From: an uncultured Alphaproteobacteria bacterium
GTDB taxonomy: Bacteria; Pseudomonadota; Alphaproteobacteria; Caulobacterales; Caulobacteraceae
Reading direction: 5' to 3'
Length of the DNA: 56,627 bases
Assembly (NCBI GenBank): GCA_937920085.1
Contig: CALETE010000037.1
Span: 1-56,627 of the forward strand
The position numbers and the translations under genes were made by a program. Positions 14,170 to 23,027 of the stretch are shown in pieces. The notes below the pieces were generated by a model. The model was given only the letters and a program-made list of their open reading frames with translations, was not told the origin of the DNA and did not search any database. Each line of letters opens with the position of its first letter. Position 1 is the first letter of the stretch.

Positions 14170-15582
14170 ATGACCCAAGCAAATAACTTAGCCCCCACCT
14201 ATCAGGATTGGCGGGCCCTGGTGGAAAAGACCCTCAAGGGCGAGCCCATTGAGAGTCTTAACAGAACGACGGCGGAAGGCCTGCCGATTGCGCCGCTTTA
14301 TGACGGCGAACTCGGACCCCACGCCCACTTCCTGGGCCGGCCCGTCGATGCCGCTCGCCCCTGGGACTTGCGTGTGGGCGTCAGTCATCCAGACCCGGCG
14401 CTGGCCAATCGCGATCTCTTGAAAGATCTGGAAGGCGGTGCCGCGTCGGCGGTAATCGCCATTGACCCCTCAGGAGAACACGGCGTCGCCATCGGCTCTG
14501 CTGCAGGTCTTGCCAGTGCCTTAGCCGGCGTGGTTCTCGAATTTGCCCCCATCGGCCTGGATGCTGGCTTTCTGGGACCAGAGGCCGCCGAATGGCTGGC
14601 CGCCGCCGCTAAGGGTTCGCCCCAAGCCAAGCTGAACCTTCACCTAGATCCATTGAGTGCCCTGGCCGAAGCTGGGCAGAGCCCCGGGCCCATTGAAGCC
14701 CACCTGCAATCGGGCGCAAAGATTGCTCGACGTTTGTCAGACATTCACCCTAAAGCCGGGCTCTTCCTGGCGTCTGGTCGCGTGGTCCATGAGGCCGGTG
14801 GTGGAGAAGCTGCCGAATTAGCCTTCGCCGCTGCAGCGGCTGTGACCTACGCCAAGGCCCTGGTATCGGAGGGTCTGCCCATGGCGCAGGCCTGGGGCGG
14901 GATTGTTCTTGGCCTCAGTGCCGACGCTGACTATTTCGCCACCCTGGCCAAGCTGAGGGCGGCTCGGCTGATCTGGGACCGATTGACCTCTGCCTGCGGG
15001 GTGACCGTCGCCGCCCGCATCGAAGCTCGCTCATCCCGCCGCATGCTCACAGCGCAGGATCCCTGGACCAATATGTTGCGCCAGACGGCTGCCGGCGTTG
15101 GCGCGGCCCTGGGCGGAGCCGACGCGATACAACTGGGCTGCTTCACCGATGCCCTCGGCCGACCTACCCCATTTGCCCGCCGTCAAAGCCGCAATGCTCA
15201 GCTTGTTTTGATGGAAGAAGCCCATCTTGGGCGAGTCAGCGATCCCGGTGCTGGGTCGGGCTATTTGGAAACCCTGACTGATGAAATCGCTCGTGCCGCC
15301 TGGGCGCGGTTCCAGGCTATCGAAGCCGCCGGCGGCCTGATGGAAGCTATTGCGAAGGGCATTATTGCCGATGACGTCGCCAAGACCCTGGCCGCTCGCC
15401 CGGACCAGCCAAAGATTGTCGGGGTCACCGCCTTCCCGCCCACAGGACAGGATCCCGTTGAGGTCGACAAACCCACAATTCGTGCTGTTGAGGCACCCTC
15501 AAGCCGCTTGCCTGGCCCCGACAGCCACTGCCCATCCCTAAAGGCGATCCGCCTATCCCAAGCCTTTGAGGGCGCGAAATGA
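14170..15582 (+). CDS. mutA: Methylmalonyl-CoA mutase small subunit
   Basis: A 470-residue protein from the ATG at 14170 (MTQANNLAPTYQDWRALVEKT). The N-terminal pattern DWRALVEKTLKGEPIESLNRTT and the barrel segment TAQDPWTNMLRQTAAGVGAALGGAD are typical of the mutase fold. It pairs with the large subunit gene, whose ATG overlaps its TGA (ATGA at 15579). The pair interconverts (R)-methylmalonyl-CoA and succinyl-CoA in propionate metabolism. The small subunit is not catalytic. It is shorter than the ~610-640 residue actinobacterial form because the C-terminal B12-like domain is missing; the last 60 residues are Pro-rich. Confidence 0.88.
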   Translation: MTQANNLAPTYQDWRALVEKTLKGEPIESLNRTTAEGLPIAPLYDGELGPHAHFLGRPVDAARPWDLRVGVSHPDPALANRDLLKDLEGGAASAVIAIDPSGEHGVAIGSAAGLASALAGVVLEFAPIGLDAGFLGPEAAEWLAAAAKGSPQAKLNLHLDPLSALAEAGQSPGPIEAHLQSGAKIARRLSDIHPKAGLFLASGRVVHEAGGGEAAELAFAAAAAVTYAKALVSEGLPMAQAWGGIVLGLSADADYFATLAKLRAARLIWDRLTSACGVTVAARIEARSSRRMLTAQDPWTNMLRQTAAGVGAALGGADAIQLGCFTDALGRPTPFARRQSRNAQLVLMEEAHLGRVSDPGAGSGYLETLTDEIARAAWARFQAIEAAGGLMEAIAKGIIADDVAKTLAARPDQPKIVGVTAFPPTGQDPVEVDKPTIRAVEAPSSRLPGPDSHCPSLKAIRLSQAFEGAK

Positions 15583-17732
15583 GCACCTTTCCGAACTTCG
15601 CCGACCTCAGCTTCGATGCAGCGGCCAGTCCAGTCGTCACTGCCCTCTGCACACCCTGGGAGACGCCAGAGGGCATCAACGTCAAGACTGCCTATGGACC
15701 TGACGACGTCCAGGGCCTGACCGACACCGGTTATCCGGGCCTAGCCCCTTTCACCCGGGGCCCTTACCCGACCATGTACCTCACAAATCCGTGGACCATC
15801 CGGCAATATGCGGGCTTTTCCACCGCAGAGGATTCCAACGCCTTTTACAGACGCAATCTGGCCGCCGGTCAGATGGGACTTTCCATCGCCTTCGATCTGG
15901 CCACCCATCGGGGCTATGACAGCGACCATCCCCGGGTGCGGGGCGATGTGGGTATGGCAGGCGTGGCCATCGATTCCATCCTCGACATGCGCACCCTGTT
16001 TGACGGCATTCCGCTGGACAAGATGAGCGTGTCCATGACCATGAACGGCGCGGTGCTGCCCATCCTAGCTCTCTATATTGTAGCCGCTGAGGAACAGGGC
16101 GTCAGTCACGCCCAACTGTCGGGGACGATCCAGAACGACATCCTGAAAGAGTTCCTGGTCCGCAACACCTATATCTATCCGCCGCTACCTTCTATGCGGA
16201 TCATTTCGGACATCTTTTCATATACTTCGCGCGAAATGCCGAAGTTCAATTCCATCTCGATTTCCGGCTATCACATCCAGGAAGCCGGAGCGACCTTGGA
16301 CCTGGAGCTGGCCTATACCCTGGCCGACGGCATTGACTATGTGCGGGCCGGCGTCGCCGCTGGCATGAGCGTCGACCAGTTCGCGCCGCGCCTGTCCTTC
16401 TTCTGGAACGCCGGCATGAATGCCTTCATGGAGATCGCCAAGCAAAGGGCCGGGCGCCTGCTCTGGGCCGAGATGATGGCCAAGGAGTTTGACCCCAAGG
16501 ACAGCCGGTCCCTGGCCCTGCGCGCCCACACCCAAACCAGCGGCTGGAGCTTGGCAGCCAACGACGTCTACAACAACGTGCCGCGCACCCTGATCGAGGC
16601 CATGGCCGCCGTTGGCGGTCAAACCCAGAGCCTGCATACCAACTCCCTGGACGAAGCCCTGGCCCTGCCGACAGACTTCTCAGCCCGTATCGCCCGAAAC
16701 ACCCAGCTCTTCCTGCAGTTGGAAAGCGGCCAGACCCGAGTGGTCGATCCCTGGGGTGGCTCATACTATGTCGAGCGCCTGACAGCCGATCTCGCCGAAC
16801 GCGCCCGCCAGCATATTGCCGAGGTCGAAGCCCTAGGCGGCATGGCCAAGGCCATTGAGGACGGTCTGCCCAAGCGGCGCATCGAAGAAGCCTCGGCCCG
16901 CACCCAGGCCCGGATCGACAGCGGTCGCCAGTCTGTGGTCGGCGTCAATCGCTACAAACCCGACAGCGCCGAGATCATTCCGATGCTCAAGGTCGATAAC
17001 AGCGTCGTGCGGGAACGCCAGTTGGAAAAGCTGGCCCGCCTGAAAGCAGAGCGCGACCCGGCTGCTGTGCAAGCTGCCCTCGATGCCCTCACGGCTGGTG
17101 CGGCCGGCAACGCCAATTTGCTTGAGCTATCGGTCAATGCGGCCCGGGCTAAGGCCACGGTGGGCGAGATCTCCTTAGCCTTGGAAAAGGTCTTTGGCCG
17201 TCACAAAGCCAAGGCCGACGCGGTGCAAGGGGTTTACCTTCGTGAGGCCGGCGAAACCCCCGCTGGCCAGAAGGCCAAGGCTATGACCACCGCCTTCGCC
17301 CAGGCCGACGGTCGCAAACCCCGCATACTGGTCGCTAAGATGGGCCAGGACGGTCATGACCGCGGCCAAAAGGTCATTGCTTCAGGCTTTGTGGATCTCG
17401 GCTTCGATGTCGATATCGGTGACCTTTTCCAGACCCCAGCGGAAGCCGCCGCCCTGGCGGTGGAACAAGGCGTGCACGTGGTCGGGGCCAGCTCCCTGGC
17501 GGCGGGTCACCTGACCCTGGTGCCTGAACTGCGGGATGAATTGGCCAAGCTCGGTCGCCCGGACATTGTTGTGGTGGTCGGCGGCGTCATTCCACCAGAG
17601 GACATTCAGCCCCTGAAGGATATGGGGGTGGCCGCGGTCTTTACCCCCGGCACACCGGTCCCAGATGCCGCCATCGAAGTGCTAGATCGTCTCAATGAAC
17701 AATTGGGTTACGCCCAGTTGGACAAGGCTTAG
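15579..17732 (+). CDS. mutB: Methylmalonyl-CoA mutase large subunit
   Basis: The 717-residue catalytic subunit of adenosylcobalamin-dependent methylmalonyl-CoA mutase. Its (beta/alpha)8 substrate barrel includes YLTNPWTIRQYAGFSTAEDS, SIAFDLATHRGYDSDHPRV and VSMTMNGAVLPI. The C-terminal cobalamin domain has the base-off motif KMGQDGHDRGQKVIASGF with the cobalt-liganding His, followed by GASSLAAGHL and VVVGGVIPPEDI. It converts methylmalonyl-CoA to succinyl-CoA. The start codon overlaps the mutA stop. Neither the MeaB/ArgK reactivase nor the epimerase gene follows, so they must be elsewhere. Confidence 0.95.
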   Translation: MSTFPNFADLSFDAAASPVVTALCTPWETPEGINVKTAYGPDDVQGLTDTGYPGLAPFTRGPYPTMYLTNPWTIRQYAGFSTAEDSNAFYRRNLAAGQMGLSIAFDLATHRGYDSDHPRVRGDVGMAGVAIDSILDMRTLFDGIPLDKMSVSMTMNGAVLPILALYIVAAEEQGVSHAQLSGTIQNDILKEFLVRNTYIYPPLPSMRIISDIFSYTSREMPKFNSISISGYHIQEAGATLDLELAYTLADGIDYVRAGVAAGMSVDQFAPRLSFFWNAGMNAFMEIAKQRAGRLLWAEMMAKEFDPKDSRSLALRAHTQTSGWSLAANDVYNNVPRTLIEAMAAVGGQTQSLHTNSLDEALALPTDFSARIARNTQLFLQLESGQTRVVDPWGGSYYVERLTADLAERARQHIAEVEALGGMAKAIEDGLPKRRIEEASARTQARIDSGRQSVVGVNRYKPDSAEIIPMLKVDNSVVRERQLEKLARLKAERDPAAVQAALDALTAGAAGNANLLELSVNAARAKATVGEISLALEKVFGRHKAKADAVQGVYLREAGETPAGQKAKAMTTAFAQADGRKPRILVAKMGQDGHDRGQKVIASGFVDLGFDVDIGDLFQTPAEAAALAVEQGVHVVGASSLAAGHLTLVPELRDELAKLGRPDIVVVVGGVIPPEDIQPLKDMGVAAVFTPGTPVPDAAIEVLDRLNEQLGYAQLDKA

Positions 17733-17759
17733 GCGCGACTTGGGCTTTGACAGCTAGGC

Positions 17760-17785
17760 GATGGCACCTTGATCAAGCTGCCATC
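17760..17785. terminator. Palindromic hairpin between convergent genes
   Basis: GATGGCA-c-CTTGATCAAG-c-TGCCATC is a nearly perfect inverted repeat in the 56-bp gap between the convergent mutB and TipN-like genes, with only a C-C mismatch in the stem. No T-run follows, but position and symmetry suggest transcription termination for both strands. Confidence 0.45.
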
Positions 17786-17788
17786 CCA

Positions 17789-20389
17789 TTAAGCGAGGTC
17801 CGCAGACGCCGCCTCGAACAGAAGATAGAGGCGACCGGCTTCGGTGTTCAGATAGGCGACCGTCGTTGAAGTTGGGCCGTTTTTCTGAAGAATTTCCATC
17901 AGGGCGTCCTGGGACTCCGAGAGAAACTCCACCGCTTGGCCACGCAGATCAGGATCATGCATCATCCGCCTGGACAGTCGGCGTATCGCGGCCGGGGCGG
18001 CGTTCTTGACAATGTCATGTGCCCGTTCCGCACTGGCGTCCGCCAAAGCTTCCGCCACATCCTGAATGGTTCGGACAGGCAGGAGCGCCTTGGCATCAAT
18101 GCCTAGCCCCTCGATCTCGCGGCCTAGGGGATGTTCCGCCTGCCGCGAAGGGGGTTCAGACTTGGGCTTATCGATGGAGGTGAGCAAATCTTTCCAGGTC
18201 CACTCATCGCGGGTCGATTTAGCGGGCTTGGCCGCGACCTTAGGTGGGGCCTTTGGGGCTGGCGAGCGCCCACTCGCCGCCTGATAGGCCGCGTCAAACT
18301 CGGCTTCTGTGGCGGTCGGCGTGAGTTTAAGGCGAGTGCGCTTCGCCCCGTTGGGGTCGGGTGCTGAGGCTGCGTCGTCAAAGCCAGCCGGTAAGGCCTG
18401 TGGGCGACGGGCCCGGGGCTGGGGCGGCTCTGCAAGCTGGGCCTCAATTGCCGGAGCCTGCGCCGTTTTGGCCACGCCGGCGACTGAACCCATCAGTCGA
18501 ACAGCATCGCTCAGCATATCGTAATTGCGACGCACCCGATCTTGGAAGGCGGCGTCAATCGCTTGGGTTTCCTCCGCTGTACGGCGAGCCTGGGCCAGGA
18601 GGTCGTCCATGCTTTCCGTCACGGCCTGGCGAACTTGCTCGGCCTGGCCCCGCGCTGCGGCCGGTAGACGAGCAGCACGGGTCTCGATTTGAGCCAGCAT
18701 TTCGGAAAGGTCTTCCAAGGTCGCCCGCGCCCGCTCAGCACCCTCGTCCAGCTTACGAGCCGTAGCGACGCCGGCTTGTTCCACCAACTGCGCGGACCTA
18801 TCGATCAGGTCATGGGCCTCAGCTAAGCGGTTTTCGAAGACTTGATTGGCTTTTTGCCCGGCGATGAAGGCTGACTCTGACAGACGGTCCACCTGGTCTC
18901 GCAGGGTGTCGATATGCCGCTCAGACTGGATCCGTGATTGGTGGCCAAGCTGGGCCAGGACATCCACCGCCTCCCGCGCCTGATCCTCCAGGCGCTTGCG
19001 CTCCAGAAGGGCTGCGTCGGTTACAGCCTGCAGGGCCTCATGATTGGCGCGGGCAAAGGCCTCCCGCTCAAGACGTGCCGCCTCCGACATGGCCCGGAAT
19101 TGTTCAGCGGCTTCCTCAACAATATCCCTGAAGCTTTCTCCGCTTCTTAGGACGCGATCGCCCATGTCAGCAGTGGTCATCCTGGCCTTGTCGATATGGC
19201 CCGACAGCTGTGCCGCATGGGTCTCAGCCTGAGCTGCGAAGGCTTCCTGATCAGTTCTAAGGGCGTGGGTGACACTCACCAGACCCGCCCTCTGTTCTGT
19301 CAGACCTTTCTGAACCGCCTCGATTTGATCCGTAAGGCCCAGGCCAGCAGTTTCGATCCGGGCAATGTGACGGGTCAAATCCTCCCCAGCCTCTCGGGTG
19401 GTCTGGGCAGCCTCCTGCGTGGCAGTGGCGAGACTGGACGTGCGGAGGGCAAGGACCTCCTCCGCCGCCTTCATCTGGGTGTCCGCATCCTGGGAGACCC
19501 GGGTCAGGGTCGCAGCGTTTTGACTGATAGTCTCAGCAATCTGACGAACCTGAACATCTAAGGATTTCGCCAGACCAACCATTTCACTGCGCTGCTGGTC
19601 GAGGACCTGGGTCAGGGTATTGGCGACTTGTACCGCGTCTTCGGTAGACCGATTAAGCGCTGCGCCTTCCTGAGCGACAATCTGTCGGAGAGAGAGGGCT
19701 GACTTCTGGGCCATATTCGCCGCCGCTGTAGCGGCTTCAATTTCCTCTCGCAGATTCGCCACCATGCGGCCTGCGTCTATTCCTGCAGCAAGGCTCGGCC
19801 CGATCATCTGGTCGGTAAAGGCCTTGGCCCTTTGGGTTTCGAGACTGAGCTTGCGGCCTTGCTGGATGGAATAGGCGGCAAACCACACAAAGGCCGCAGG
19901 TCCCATGGCCATGCCGATCAACACGGTCATCACAAAGGGATCAAAATCGAAGGGGGCCTTGGCCTGTCGGTATCCATAGGCAAAGGCGATCGGCGCAAGC
20001 GCCCAGATGATCGAGACAAAGGTTGCCACAGCATAGACCGGCAGCCCCGACGGGACCTTTTCTGGCTTAAATGGTGGAGGCAAAATCGGATTATGCCCGA
20101 GTGACCCTGGCCTTTCTGGCTGGGGTTGAGGACCCGGCGACGGCCTGGGTCCCATCCCCCGCGCAGGTTCGGCCTCACGGGTAAAGGTCAAAGGCTTGCG
20201 AGGCAGGGGGGATGAAAGCGGAGCGGTACGCATTTCAGGCATGGTGAGATCTTCTGCGACAGCGTCTGGCGCGAACAAGCCACCGTCATCGTCTTCAACA
20301 AACAGCGACTCTAGGTGCAAGCCTTGCTCGCCTGCAGCATCCGCCAGGGCGTTGAAGTCGACAGGAGAATACCCCTTCTTCATCCTCAT
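17789..20389 (-). CDS. tipN: Large membrane-anchored coiled-coil protein, TipN-like
   Basis: The 866-residue protein (start at 20389, MRMKKGYSPVDF) has an acidic and Pro-rich cytoplasmic N-terminus (1-114), two membrane helices at ~116-139 and ~151-173, a long heptad-rich coiled coil from ~185 to ~640, a low-complexity Pro/Ala linker, and an ordered C-terminus from ~755 (GREIEGLGIDAKALLPVRTI to the end). That architecture and size match Caulobacter TipN, the new-pole marker that orients the polarity axis and takes part in chromosome segregation. Caulobacterales context supports this. The name rests on architecture rather than remembered residues; another polar coiled-coil protein is possible. 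The longer start at 20494 is less likely. Confidence 0.6.
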   Translation of the reverse strand: MRMKKGYSPVDFNALADAAGEQGLHLESLFVEDDDGGLFAPDAVAEDLTMPEMRTAPLSSPLPRKPLTFTREAEPARGMGPRPSPGPQPQPERPGSLGHNPILPPPFKPEKVPSGLPVYAVATFVSIIWALAPIAFAYGYRQAKAPFDFDPFVMTVLIGMAMGPAAFVWFAAYSIQQGRKLSLETQRAKAFTDQMIGPSLAAGIDAGRMVANLREEIEAATAAANMAQKSALSLRQIVAQEGAALNRSTEDAVQVANTLTQVLDQQRSEMVGLAKSLDVQVRQIAETISQNAATLTRVSQDADTQMKAAEEVLALRTSSLATATQEAAQTTREAGEDLTRHIARIETAGLGLTDQIEAVQKGLTEQRAGLVSVTHALRTDQEAFAAQAETHAAQLSGHIDKARMTTADMGDRVLRSGESFRDIVEEAAEQFRAMSEAARLEREAFARANHEALQAVTDAALLERKRLEDQAREAVDVLAQLGHQSRIQSERHIDTLRDQVDRLSESAFIAGQKANQVFENRLAEAHDLIDRSAQLVEQAGVATARKLDEGAERARATLEDLSEMLAQIETRAARLPAAARGQAEQVRQAVTESMDDLLAQARRTAEETQAIDAAFQDRVRRNYDMLSDAVRLMGSVAGVAKTAQAPAIEAQLAEPPQPRARRPQALPAGFDDAASAPDPNGAKRTRLKLTPTATEAEFDAAYQAASGRSPAPKAPPKVAAKPAKSTRDEWTWKDLLTSIDKPKSEPPSRQAEHPLGREIEGLGIDAKALLPVRTIQDVAEALADASAERAHDIVKNAAPAAIRRLSRRMMHDPDLRGQAVEFLSESQDALMEILQKNGPTSTTVAYLNTEAGRLYLLFEAASADLA

Positions 20390-20497
20390 TCGCGGCCTGA
20401 CCCATCCAACATCGCTGAGCGCCCCCGAGTCACAAAAACACCGGGCGGACCTTTGCATCCAAAATGCCTCTTCCCTGAGGACAGACAGTCTCAAGGC

Positions 20498-20577
20498 ATG
20501 AAAAGGCTCTAATTCAAAAGTCGTGGCGCGTGTTTCAATCGAGCACCCGAATTTACCCTATCGGAACACGCTCCAGG
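20498..20577. repeat. Degenerate copy of palindromic repeat family 1
   Basis: The segment starts ATGAAAAGGCTCTAATTCAAAAG and continues GTGTTTC, then TATCGGAACACGCTC, aligning with the better copy at 49008-49119 in the same orientation. Its inner palindrome has decayed. It lies in the ~300-bp gap between the TipN-like gene and ogt, which otherwise holds no recognised gene. Confidence 0.55.
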
Positions 20578-20687
20578 GGAAATGCTTAGCGAGGAAATGA
20601 CCTGTGGAAAAGCGCAGCGCGTCGGAATCCTGGGGAAAGCGACCGAATGTCGAAATCGTGAGGAAAAAGACCCGCCAAGAACGGAAG

Positions 20688-21221
20688 CTAGGGAAGAAAA
20701 TCTGCGCCCTCATGCCGCAGGAGCCAGGCCTTTCGCTCTAAGCCGCCGCCATAACCCGTCAGCCGACCAGAAGCCCCAATGACCCTATGGCAAGGCACGA
20801 CGATGGCGATCGGATTCGCGCCATTAGCTAAGCCCACCGCGCGCATACCCTTGGGCGATCCAACCAGGGCGGCGAGACCCTGATAGCTGAGGGTCGTACC
20901 GGCCGAAATGGTGCAAAGGCCAGCCCAAACCCTGCGCTGAAATTCAGTACCATTTGTCTTCCATGTCAGGTGATCAAGGGAGCCGAGGTCTCCCTGGAAA
21001 TAGGCATCGACGGCCGCGGCGATCGTACCTGGTACTTCCCCTTTTGAAATTTCCAGGCCTGGATAATGTCGCGTCATCAGTCGCAACATGCGCGGCTCAT
21101 AATCTGCAAAATCAAAGGCACGCAGGGCGCCGGTTTCGTCGGTTATGATCAAGGCCTCCCCCACCGGGGTTGGGCGACGATCAAGGCGCAGGCTTACAGG
21201 ACGGCTGGCTTCATGCAGCAT
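20688..21221 (-). CDS. ogt: Methylated-DNA--protein-cysteine methyltransferase
   Basis: A 177-residue Ogt-type O6-alkylguanine-DNA alkyltransferase that removes alkyl groups from DNA onto its own cysteine. The active site is NPIAIVVPCHRVIGASG, followed by LTGYGGGLERKAWLLRHEG; the helix-turn-helix RTVWAGLCTISAGTT-like region (RVWAGLCTISAGTTLSYQGL) precedes it. The start at 21221 is chosen because GGAG lies 7 nt upstream; it overlaps the 3' end of the Ada/AlkA gene by 11 nt, so translation is coupled. Longer starts run into the neighbouring gene. The last cysteine acceptor motif is intact. Confidence 0.92.
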   Translation of the reverse strand: MLHEASRPVSLRLDRRPTPVGEALIITDETGALRAFDFADYEPRMLRLMTRHYPGLEISKGEVPGTIAAAVDAYFQGDLGSLDHLTWKTNGTEFQRRVWAGLCTISAGTTLSYQGLAALVGSPKGMRAVGLANGANPIAIVVPCHRVIGASGRLTGYGGGLERKAWLLRHEGADFLP

Positions 21222-22707
21222 TGGCAGCTCCAATTTTCGGGTCAGATTTGGCGTCATGCGCCCAGAGGTGGGAGGCGGCATAGGCACGCCAGGGACGCCA
21301 GGGCTCAGCCCGAGCGAGAAGTTCAGCAGCGGTCGGTCGGCGACCTTGATCATCCTCTAAGGCCCGCATCAGCCCTAGGTCCCCATGGGGAAAAGCATCA
21401 GGTTCCCGAAGGGCGCGCATAGCGATGTACTGGGCGGTCCAGGGACCAATGCCTGGCAGGGCCACCAAGCGTTCCAAGGCCTCCTCCAAGCTCCGCCGTG
21501 GGCCGAAGAGATCCTGATCCCTTGCTGCGAGACCGGCCAGGGCGATCAGCCCCCTACCCCTTGACCTTGGCATGGGCAGAACCTCGGGATCGAGCACCGA
21601 CAAGGCCTGCGCCGTTGGAAACAGGCGGGTCAAGCCGTGCGCCTTGGCTGCGTCGAGATCGACGGGCTCGCCATAGGCCTCCGCCAAGCGGCCGGCGATA
21701 TTGCGCGCTCCGACCACCGTGATCTGCTGGCCCAGGACAGCCCGAACCGCCAGCTCAAATCCATCCCAAGCCCCTGGTGCTCGAAGGCCGGGCCGACGCG
21801 CCACCAGGGGGGCCAGCAAGGGGTCCTCGGACAAATGACTGCCAATGAGATCAGGATCGGCGGCCAGATCAAACACCCGCCTAATCTTGGCAATCACGGA
21901 TGGCCAGACCTGGACCTTGGAGAACCAGAGGGTGACCAGCAGGGTATCTCCCGGGCCCTGAGCGACGCGCACAACCCCGGTCTCACCTCCGACACTTAAG
22001 GTGCGGACATAGACGCCGTCCGTCACCCGCTCGACATTGGGAATGGCCCGCAGGGTCAGAAAGGCTAGCATAGCCTCCCAGTCATAGGGTGGGCGATAGG
22101 GCAGCTTCAGCGTCGCACCTTCACCCGCCAAGGCTGAGGTTTCCGCCCCCTCCGAGCGCCGAAGCGCCCCAGGGGGTTTGCGATAGAGATGCTGGAAGGT
22201 CTCATTGAACCGCCTGACACTGCCAAAGCCAGAGGCCAGGGCGACCTCGGCCATGGGCATGCGGGTCTGATGGATAAGTTGCTTTGCCAGAAGAACCCTG
22301 CGGGTTTGGGCCACAGCAATAGGCGAGGCACCGAGATGCTGGCGGAACAACCGCCGCAACTGCCGTTCGCCAACGCCGAGCCGACTGGCAAGGGCCTCGA
22401 CATCGCCCTCATCGAGCGCGCCCTGCTCAATGAGTGACATGGCCCGAGACACCGTATTTGAGGTGCCATTCCAGGCACCAAGATCTGGCGAGGTTTCAGG
22501 GCGACACCTCAGGCAGGGCCGGAACCCCGCCTCCTGCGCCCCTGCCGCTGACGGATAAAAGCTTATATTTTCTCGTTTTGGCGTCCGCGCGGGGCAAACG
22601 GGGCGGCAATAGATGCCGGTGGTGCGGACAGCGCCGAACACCTTCCCGTCAAAGCGGGCGTCACGCATCGAAAAGGCGCGGTAACAGGCGTCATCATCCA
22701 GGTCCAT
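21211..22707 (-). CDS. alkA: Ada-type regulator fused to AlkA DNA glycosylase
   Basis: A 498-residue fusion. Residues 1-75 are the Ada zinc domain with Cys34, Cys38, Cys65 and Cys68 (TGIYCRPVCPARTPK, RPCLRCRPE), spaced as in E. coli Ada; Cys34 matches the methylphosphotriester acceptor. Residues ~85-190 are an AraC-type DNA-binding domain. From ~205 come AlkA_N and the HhH-GPD glycosylase (ALPGIGPWTAQYIAMRAL, catalytic Asp in FPHGDLGLM). The protein should sense alkylated DNA and excise 3-alkyladenine, probably activating its own operon with ogt. The start at 22707 is used because upstream in-frame sequence is translated repeat DNA. Confidence 0.92.
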   Translation of the reverse strand: MDLDDDACYRAFSMRDARFDGKVFGAVRTTGIYCRPVCPARTPKRENISFYPSAAGAQEAGFRPCLRCRPETSPDLGAWNGTSNTVSRAMSLIEQGALDEGDVEALASRLGVGERQLRRLFRQHLGASPIAVAQTRRVLLAKQLIHQTRMPMAEVALASGFGSVRRFNETFQHLYRKPPGALRRSEGAETSALAGEGATLKLPYRPPYDWEAMLAFLTLRAIPNVERVTDGVYVRTLSVGGETGVVRVAQGPGDTLLVTLWFSKVQVWPSVIAKIRRVFDLAADPDLIGSHLSEDPLLAPLVARRPGLRAPGAWDGFELAVRAVLGQQITVVGARNIAGRLAEAYGEPVDLDAAKAHGLTRLFPTAQALSVLDPEVLPMPRSRGRGLIALAGLAARDQDLFGPRRSLEEALERLVALPGIGPWTAQYIAMRALREPDAFPHGDLGLMRALEDDQGRRPTAAELLARAEPWRPWRAYAASHLWAHDAKSDPKIGAANAA

Positions 22708-22776
22708 GTCCAGAGCATCGCCGCTCTTGGTGGCAATGTCTCGCGGTTTTCGGACATGGCCGTATACGCCCCACCA

Positions 22777-22903
22777 CCGGTCACCCCGGCGGAGGCCGGG
22801 GTCCAGGTTACAAGGCTGTGAAATTTCCAACCACCCGAAGAGCGGCCTCTCTGGACAGGTCGTGACCTAGGACCTGGATACCGGCCTTCGCCGGTATGAC
22901 CGG
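22777..22903. repeat. Palindromic repeat family 2, paired arms
   Basis: One arm (22777-22807) begins CCGGTCACCCCGG and ends GGTCCAGG; the inverted partner (22872-22903) begins CCTGGATACCGG and ends GACCGGG. Each arm is itself a short hairpin. The 320-bp gap between alkA and the oxidoreductase gene consists largely of this element and the copy at 22938; it probably lies within or before the alkA promoter. Confidence 0.75.
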
Positions 22904-22937
22904 GGGTTAAAGGTCCGCATTGCCCTTGCAACAAACA

Positions 22938-22981
22938 CCGGTCACCCCGGCGGAGGCCGGGGTCCAGGTCGTAAGGCTGTG
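22938..22981. repeat. Palindromic repeat family 2, single arm
   Basis: A second direct copy of the first arm plus its flank (CCGGTCACCCCGG ... GGTCCAGG, then AAGGCTGTG). It is nearly identical to 22777-22820, 161 bp away. No inverted partner follows before the stop of the oxidoreductase gene. Confidence 0.75.
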
Positions 22982-23027
22982 CGCCGATAGAGCGCCCCAG
23001 AAGCGGGCTCCGCCAGTGGGTCCGAAG

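Noticed and set aside
16218..16637. Minus-strand frame within mutB
   Set aside because: Shadow of a strongly conserved coding sequence; no domain and no ribosome site.
21211..22830. Longer AlkA start at 22830
   Set aside because: The 41 extra residues (for example LDPGLRRGDRWW) are the translation of repeat family 2.
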